64,000 nucleotides of DNA. It comes from Halosimplex salinum. GTDB lineage: Archaea; Halobacteriota; Halobacteria; Halobacteriales; Haloarculaceae. Below, piece by piece: positions 59,791 through 64,000 of this stretch (the first letter of the stretch is position 1; every line of letters starts with the position of its first letter). Made by a program: the position numbers and the translations under genes. The notes under the pieces were generated by a model. That model did no database searches and was not told the DNA's origin. It worked only from the letters and a program-made list of their open reading frames with translations. Location: the NCBI RefSeq assembly GCF_003730195.1, contig NZ_QWGG01000009.1, positions 1 to 64,000 on the forward strand, in the 5' to 3' direction.

Positions 59791-60274
59791 GCCTCCCTGC
59801 CCGGCCGGTCGTCACTTAAACGCGCGTCTCGGGGAAGACGACGCCTGTTTTCGACGAAAACAATATTTTCTAATACATAAACTAATTCTGATAATAATAG
59901 CTACCCCTATCGAACAATCTCGGAATCGATTCGAAACAATATCAGCCTGCAGGGGCTAAATCACTCATTATTGATGAGTATCTGTGCCAGGCCGACCGAC
60001 ATCGCGGTTGAGCTGTCGTTCACCTCAAAAACGAGCCAAAAATCGGTTTCAACCGGTTATTTACCAGTTCTCTACACTCGTCGGGACTCGATGAGAGGCC
60101 TGGATCGTAATTCAGATACACAACAGTTGTAAAAAACAGTCAGAAAATATATGATATAGTGTTTCGAAACGTCACAGCCCGGTTGCTACCGACCGTTCAC
60201 AACTGTGCGACAGATCGCACGCCGAACCGCCCGACCGAACCGCTCGGCCGAACCGCCCGGTCGAACCGCTCCGA
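59791..60274. other. AT-rich intergenic island (about 480 bp)
   Basis: No gene is supported. From about 59840 to 60175 the sequence is strikingly AT-rich in a GC-rich genome (for example AATATTTTCTAATACATAAA near 59860 and AAAAATATATGATATAG-like sequence near 60145). TATA-like elements for divergent transcription are plausible on both sides: for the GH5 gene on the left and for unknown transcripts on the right. An ATTATTGATGAGTA segment near 59965 and a CTGCAGGGGCTAAATC segment stand out. It may be a relic of a mobile element or a regulatory region. Confidence 0.45.
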
Positions 60275-60691
60275 TCACGGCTCGGGGCGGAACTTCGCGC
60301 CGTAGCGGACGATCCCTTCCTGCTCGTAGATCCGGCGGACGACGCTTTCGACGCGGTCGCCGCGCGCGACCTCGCGCGGGTCGCAGTCGGTCAACATCCC
60401 GGGGACGCGGGCGCCCTCGTCGAGTTCGACGAGGACGACGCCGATTGCGCCCTGGGCGTCGAGCAGGGCCGCGAACTCCGGCGGCGCGCCGCTCTCGATG
60501 ACGGTCTGAGCGACGACCTCCCCGGTTCCCGCGGGTTCGACCGGTTCGAGCGTCCCGACGGCGTTGCACTCGACGCAGGCGCCCTCGGGCGGGAACGTGT
60601 AGCCGCCACACTCCGTGCACTCCCCGAGAACGAAGCGGTATCGGCTGTCGAGGTTGCGAACCCACGACGGGACGCTGAGGTACGCGCCCAT
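60275..60691 (-). CDS. DUF35 OB-fold protein with zinc ribbon (thiolase partner)
   Basis: 138 residues. The rubredoxin-like zinc ribbon CTECGGYTFPPEGACVECNAVG (CxxC...CxxC, about 25-46) is followed by an OB-fold half with VVAQTVIESGAPPEFAALLDAQGAIGVVLVELDEGARVPGMLTDC. DUF35 proteins bridge thiolase and HMG-CoA-synthase-like partners in an acetoacetyl-CoA/HMG-CoA complex in archaea. Its ATG overlaps the stop of the HMGS-like gene (60691 shared), and that gene overlaps the thiolase. All three are therefore one operon reading leftward. Confidence 0.9.
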   Translation of the reverse strand: MGAYLSVPSWVRNLDSRYRFVLGECTECGGYTFPPEGACVECNAVGTLEPVEPAGTGEVVAQTVIESGAPPEFAALLDAQGAIGVVLVELDEGARVPGMLTDCDPREVARGDRVESVVRRIYEQEGIVRYGAKFRPEP

Positions 60692-61680
60692 CAGTCCTCA
60701 CCTCCGACGTGGCCGCGCTGGCGCAAGTACTGGGGATAGGTTATTTCGACGGACGGCCACGCCGTCTTCACGGGAATCGACCCCCGGATCGCGAGAGCGT
60801 CCGCGCTGGCGCCGTCGCCGTAGCCGACGACCGCCACCGACTCCGACCCGGCGTCCCAGGCCGCGACGAGCCCGAACAGCGGACTGGCCGCGCCCGTGTC
60901 GCCGAGTTCGCCAGCCAACTGGAACACCTCGCTCCCCTCGACGGCGCGGCCGGCGCGTCCGGGGCGACTCCCGTCGGGGGCCGTGGGCGCCAGCGCCTCG
61001 AAATCCGCGTCCAGCGCGTCGACGGCTTCGGTGACGGTGGTGGTGTACGCCTCCCGCTCGTAGGTCGTCGCGCCGTAGGTCTCCACTTCGTCGTTCCCGC
61101 GCCGACGGAAGCGCGTGCCGGGGAACTCCCGGGTGTAGGTCGCGTGGTCGGTGACAGCGGCGTCGCCGTCGTCCGCCACGACGAGCGCGACCGCACCCGC
61201 GCCGGCCGCGTGGTCCACTGCGTCGTCCGGCGACCCGCGAGGGGCGTCCGCGGCGACGACGAGCGCCGGCGTCCCCGACCGGAGTCCGTCGACGACTGCG
61301 CGCGTCCCCGCCCGGGTCGACTGGGAGTGGACGGAGACCTCCGTTCCCTCGCCGAGACCGACGACCTCGGCGACCGTCGCGCCGATGTCGCCCTCGTCGA
61401 CCGGCGGCGTGGTCGTCCCGAGCGCGAGCGTCTCCACGTCGTCACGGTTGTGTTCCGAGTCGTCGAGCGCGTTCCGGGCGGCCGCGACCGCCATCGTCAC
61501 CGCGTCCTCGTCGGCAGCGGGGACGCGTTTCTCGGAGACGCCGCGGGCGTGGAACCCGTCCCACGCCTCCCGAACTGTCTCGGCCGAGATGGTCGAGCGC
61601 GGGACGTACGTACCGACGCTCTCTACGGCACCGAGTGCGCCGTCGTGACCCTCGGCGGACTCGGTCCCAGTCACGCCCAC
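60691..61680 (-). CDS. HMG-CoA-synthase/KAS-III-like protein lacking the catalytic Cys
   Basis: 329 residues of thiolase fold, beginning MGVTGTESAEGHDGALGAVESVGTYVPRSTI. VETLALGTTTPPVDEGDIG and VVAADAPRGSPDDAVDHAAGAGAVALVVADDG follow the HMGS/KAS-III pattern. Where archaeal HMG-CoA synthases have a FACLAGT-type segment with the nucleophilic Cys, this protein reads SQSTRAGTRAVV (about 122-133), with Thr in the Cys position. The downstream His/Asn residues are not obvious either. It may have lost condensing activity and act as a structural partner for the thiolase and DUF35 proteins. It overlaps the thiolase stop by 10 bases and the DUF35 start by 1 base. Confidence 0.8.
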   Translation of the reverse strand: MGVTGTESAEGHDGALGAVESVGTYVPRSTISAETVREAWDGFHARGVSEKRVPAADEDAVTMAVAAARNALDDSEHNRDDVETLALGTTTPPVDEGDIGATVAEVVGLGEGTEVSVHSQSTRAGTRAVVDGLRSGTPALVVAADAPRGSPDDAVDHAAGAGAVALVVADDGDAAVTDHATYTREFPGTRFRRRGNDEVETYGATTYEREAYTTTVTEAVDALDADFEALAPTAPDGSRPGRAGRAVEGSEVFQLAGELGDTGAASPLFGLVAAWDAGSESVAVVGYGDGASADALAIRGSIPVKTAWPSVEITYPQYLRQRGHVGGED

Positions 61681-62840
61681 CCCTCCTCGAAGACGTGGAC
61701 GGCGACGGCACCGCCCGACCCGCCGACGTTGTGGGTCAGCCCGCGATGCAGGCCGTCGACCTGCCGCTCGCCCGCCTCACCGCGGAGCTGCTTGTACACC
61801 TCGGCGATCTGTCCGGTCCCGGTGGCACCGATCGGATGTCCCTTCGACTTCAGCCCGCCCGAGAGGTTGACCGGGCGCTCGCCGTCGGGTTCCGTCGCGC
61901 CGCTCAGGACGTACTCGCCCGCTTCGCCCGCGTCGCAGAAGCCCAGGTCCTCACAGGCGACCAGCTCCGCGATGGAGAAGCAGTCGTGGACCTCCGCGAA
62001 GTCGACGTCCTCCGGGCCGACGCCCGCCTCGTCGTAGGCCTGGTCGGCGGCGTCGCCCGTGGCGGGGATCGACGTGAGCGACGGTCGCTGGAAGAGGCCG
62101 ACGCGACTGCTGGCCTGTCCGCTCCCCGTAACTCGGATCGGGTCGTCGGTGAGTTCCTCTGCGGTCTCGCGACTGGCGAGCAGGGCGACGCTCGCGCCGT
62201 CCGAGGTGGGACAGCAGTCGAAGAGGTTCAGCGGGTCGGCGACGGTCGCCGCGTCCATCGCGTCGTCCAGCGTGGTCTCGAACTGCAGGTGCGCGTCGGG
62301 GTTGTTCGCGCCGTTGGCGTGGTTCTTGACCGCGACCGAGGACAGGTGTTCGCGCGTCGTCCCGTGTTCGGCCATGTGCGCGTCGGCCATGTGGGCGTAG
62401 ACGCCGGCGAAGGTGGTGCCGGCCATCCGCTCCCACTCGGTCTCGCCGGAGACGCCGAGCCACTCGCGCGTGCGCTCGCCGCTCGTGTCGGTCATCACCT
62501 CGACGCCGCCCGCGAGCGCGAGGTCAGCGGCGCCCGCCCTGACGGCGAGGACGCCCTGTCTGAACGCCGACCCGCTGGCCGCGCAGGCGTTCTCGATGCG
62601 GGTACACGAGGTCCCGTCGAGGCCGACGTGCTCGGTGACGGCCGGGCCGCTGAGGCCGAGCTGGCGGCCGCCGACCCCCAGCGAGCCGACGTACGCCTCG
62701 TCGATACTGGTCCGGTCCACGTCGCCGTCGACCGAGTCGAGCGCGCGCTCGAACGCCGCGGCGAACAGCGACCGGTAGGATTCGTCGGGGAACGAGCCGA
62801 AGGCTGACTGGGCGGCCCCGACCAGGTACACCTCTCGCAT
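61671..62840 (-). CDS. thiolase (acetyl-CoA acetyltransferase, SCPx-like archaeal type)
   Basis: 389 residues. The nucleophilic Cys is in TRIENACAASGSAF (about 86), and FAEVHDCFSIAELVACEDLGF (His, about 279) and SKGHPIGATGTGQ (His, about 334) are the other catalytic regions. The C-terminal HNVGGSGGAVAVHVFEE lacks the second Cys of biosynthetic thiolases, as in SCP-2/archaeal types. It joins or splits acetyl-CoA units in acetoacetyl-CoA formation. It is the first gene of a three-gene overlapping set with the HMGS-like and DUF35 proteins. Since DUF35 links the two thiolase-fold enzymes in archaea, a multienzyme complex is probable. Confidence 0.92.
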   Translation of the reverse strand: MREVYLVGAAQSAFGSFPDESYRSLFAAAFERALDSVDGDVDRTSIDEAYVGSLGVGGRQLGLSGPAVTEHVGLDGTSCTRIENACAASGSAFRQGVLAVRAGAADLALAGGVEVMTDTSGERTREWLGVSGETEWERMAGTTFAGVYAHMADAHMAEHGTTREHLSSVAVKNHANGANNPDAHLQFETTLDDAMDAATVADPLNLFDCCPTSDGASVALLASRETAEELTDDPIRVTGSGQASSRVGLFQRPSLTSIPATGDAADQAYDEAGVGPEDVDFAEVHDCFSIAELVACEDLGFCDAGEAGEYVLSGATEPDGERPVNLSGGLKSKGHPIGATGTGQIAEVYKQLRGEAGERQVDGLHRGLTHNVGGSGGAVAVHVFEEGWA

Positions 62841-62917
62841 ACGCCCACCGACGGCTTGCTCACACCTAAGCGTTCCCTCGCTCGGACCGAACGCGTCCGC
62901 TCACCGCGCTCCCTCGG

Positions 62918-64000
62918 TCACCACGCGGCTTCGAGCACGCCCACGATGTCCTCGGCCGTCGGGTCGAGACCCTCCGGCGCCGCGCCCATCAGCCCGTCGT
63001 CCCTGATCTCCTCGGCGACGTCGGGGAAGTCCGCCTGCGTGAGCCCGTCGATCTCTCGCAGGTTCGAGGGGAGGCCGAGGTCGTCGCTGACGCCGGCGAC
63101 CGCGTCGATCACGTTCTCGGCGAGTTCCTCGTCGGTGGCGCCGTCGTCGGCGACGCCGAAGGCCTCGGCCAGCAGGTCCCGCCGACCGTCCACCTCGTCG
63201 AAGACGTACCGGAGGACGTGCGGGGCGAGGATGCCGTGAACCGTCCCCTGGTGGGCCTCGTAGTCGTGGGAGAAGCCGTGCCCGAACGCGTGTACGATCG
63301 AGGCGCGATAGGTCCCGGGCGTCGAGATGCCGTACTGCGCGAGGACGATACCCGCGACCGCGTCGTAGAGCTGCTCCTCGTCCATCTCCGCGTCGGGAAG
63401 CGTCTCGAAGCCCGACTGCATGAGAGCCAGCGCCCGCATCGCCGTCCCGTCGGTGATCGGCGTGCTGTACGGCGAGTAGAGGCACTCGACGGCCTTGTCG
63501 AAGCCGTTCATCGCCGACGCGCAGAGGACGCCCTTGGGCGTCGTCTCGAACAGCGCGAGGTCGTACACCAGTGCGGTCGGCATCAGTCGCCGGTCGCTGA
63601 CCGACCCGTTCGGGATCTCGCGCTCGGGCACGCCCTCGGGAGACAGCGAGAGGCTGACGCCCGCGATAACCGAGAGGTCAGCGCCCGCCAGCGTCGTCGG
63701 CACTGCCACGATAGGGGCCGGGTCGCGGTCGGATCCGACGGGAACGCCCCCCTCGTCGATGGAGCGCTCGGCCGCCGCGTCGAGGTCGTCGTGACTCGAG
63801 AGCGCACTGATCACCTTCGCCACGTCGAGACTGCTCCCGCTCCCGACCGCGACGACGGCGTCGATACCCTCCTCGCGGACCCGCCGTGCGCCCGCGAGTC
63901 CGGTCTTCAGGTACTTTTCGGGTGTGGTCTCGTCGAAGACGCCGGCGAGTCGGTCGCCCAGACCCGCCTCGACGGGGTCCATCACGTCGCGGTTCGCGCC
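62918..64000 (-). CDS. iron-type alcohol dehydrogenase, 5' end beyond the window
   Basis: The frame is open to the right edge, so the N-terminus is missing; 361 residues are visible. The group III Fe-ADH motifs are AVVAVGSGSSLDVAKVISAL (GGGSxxD-type NAD site), IVAVPTTLAGADLS, AMNGFDKAVECLYSPY and HAFGHGFSHDYEAHQGTVHGI (metal His residues). The family reduces or oxidises primary alcohols, lactaldehyde or glycerol with a divalent iron; some members prefer other alcohols. The family usually has about 380 residues, so only a short piece is lost. It lies 77 bases upstream of the thiolase start on the same strand and could be linked with that operon. Confidence 0.9.
   Translation of the reverse strand, partial: GANRDVMDPVEAGLGDRLAGVFDETTPEKYLKTGLAGARRVREEGIDAVVAVGSGSSLDVAKVISALSSHDDLDAAAERSIDEGGVPVGSDRDPAPIVAVPTTLAGADLSVIAGVSLSLSPEGVPEREIPNGSVSDRRLMPTALVYDLALFETTPKGVLCASAMNGFDKAVECLYSPYSTPITDGTAMRALALMQSGFETLPDAEMDEEQLYDAVAGIVLAQYGISTPGTYRASIVHAFGHGFSHDYEAHQGTVHGILAPHVLRYVFDEVDGRRDLLAEAFGVADDGATDEELAENVIDAVAGVSDDLGLPSNLREIDGLTQADFPDVAEEIRDDGLMGAAPEGLDPTAEDIVGVLEAAW

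Overview
The window is haloarchaeal (class Halobacteria). Almost every protein is strongly acidic, third codon positions are GC-rich, promoters are archaeal TATA boxes placed so close to start codons that many mRNAs must be almost leaderless, and several families are archaeal or halophile-specific (Orc1/Cdc6, HalOD1, Ste24-like protease, F420-type luciferase-like oxidoreductase, Tat-exported low-complexity proteins). I cannot name the genus from sequence alone. No rRNA, tRNA or CRISPR array was found.

Layout. 1-2.4 kb: the less GC-rich end of an integrated element, with a tyrosine recombinase carrying a zinc ribbon and a 15-bp direct repeat beside a tRNA-T-arm-like sequence. 2.4-3.7 kb: a decayed metal-linked membrane permease with a YHS tail, a SHOCT membrane protein and a copper-chaperone-like HMA protein. 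3.8-16.4 kb: mostly envelope and metabolic genes: a Tat-exported DUF4397 protein full of ETPTD repeats, an acyl-CoA synthetase, a sulfatase-superfamily protein, an RraA-like protein, an F420-type oxidoreductase, a DUF457 membrane protein, and a strange Gln/His-rich reading frame. 16.5-17.9 kb: a solitary TnpB transposon with intact catalytic residues, followed by a sequence that can fold into a three-way RNA junction.

17.9-32.6 kb: arylsulfotransferase-like propeller, lamin-tail protein, AIM24 protein, an exported protein with (Gly-Lys)21, a translationally coupled tandem triplet of cold-shock proteins, aldo/keto reductase, ArsN2-like acetyltransferase, catalase-peroxidase KatG, an M48 protease, and the trehalose pair otsA-otsB. 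33-45 kb: Lrp-type regulator, HalOD1 protein, thioredoxin-reductase-like flavoprotein, GT39-like membrane glycosyltransferase, a sugar-type Gfo/Idh dehydrogenase, a HEPN/MNT toxin-antitoxin cassette bracketed by a duplicated 3' end of that dehydrogenase, SDR, sugar isomerase, methyltransferase and MutS.

44.7-46.7 kb: an Orc1/Cdc6 initiator next to a gene-free region with eight copies of one repeat (core ATTCCGAGTTAGT), seven direct and one inverted. This is very probably a replication origin. 46.7-64 kb: GNAT acetyltransferase, aldehyde dehydrogenase with a thioesterase, SLC13-type transporter, gamma-carbonic-anhydrase-like protein, universal stress protein, MaoC dehydratase, a large surface protein, epimerase, GH5 glycosidase, and a three-gene overlapping operon (thiolase, HMG-CoA-synthase-like protein, DUF35 zinc ribbon/OB-fold). 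The HMGS-like member lacks the expected nucleophilic Cys. An iron-type alcohol dehydrogenase runs off the right edge.

How parts fit: otsA/otsB (compatible solute), KatG, TrxR-like and Usp proteins form a stress theme. Acyl-CoA synthetase, SDR, MaoC, thioesterase, thiolase/HMGS/DUF35 and two dehydrogenases handle CoA esters and aldehydes or alcohols, though they are scattered rather than one operon. The most notable observations are the repeat-rich origin, the self-contained TA cassette inside a gene-end duplication, the TnpB RNA fold, and the Cys-less HMGS partner.
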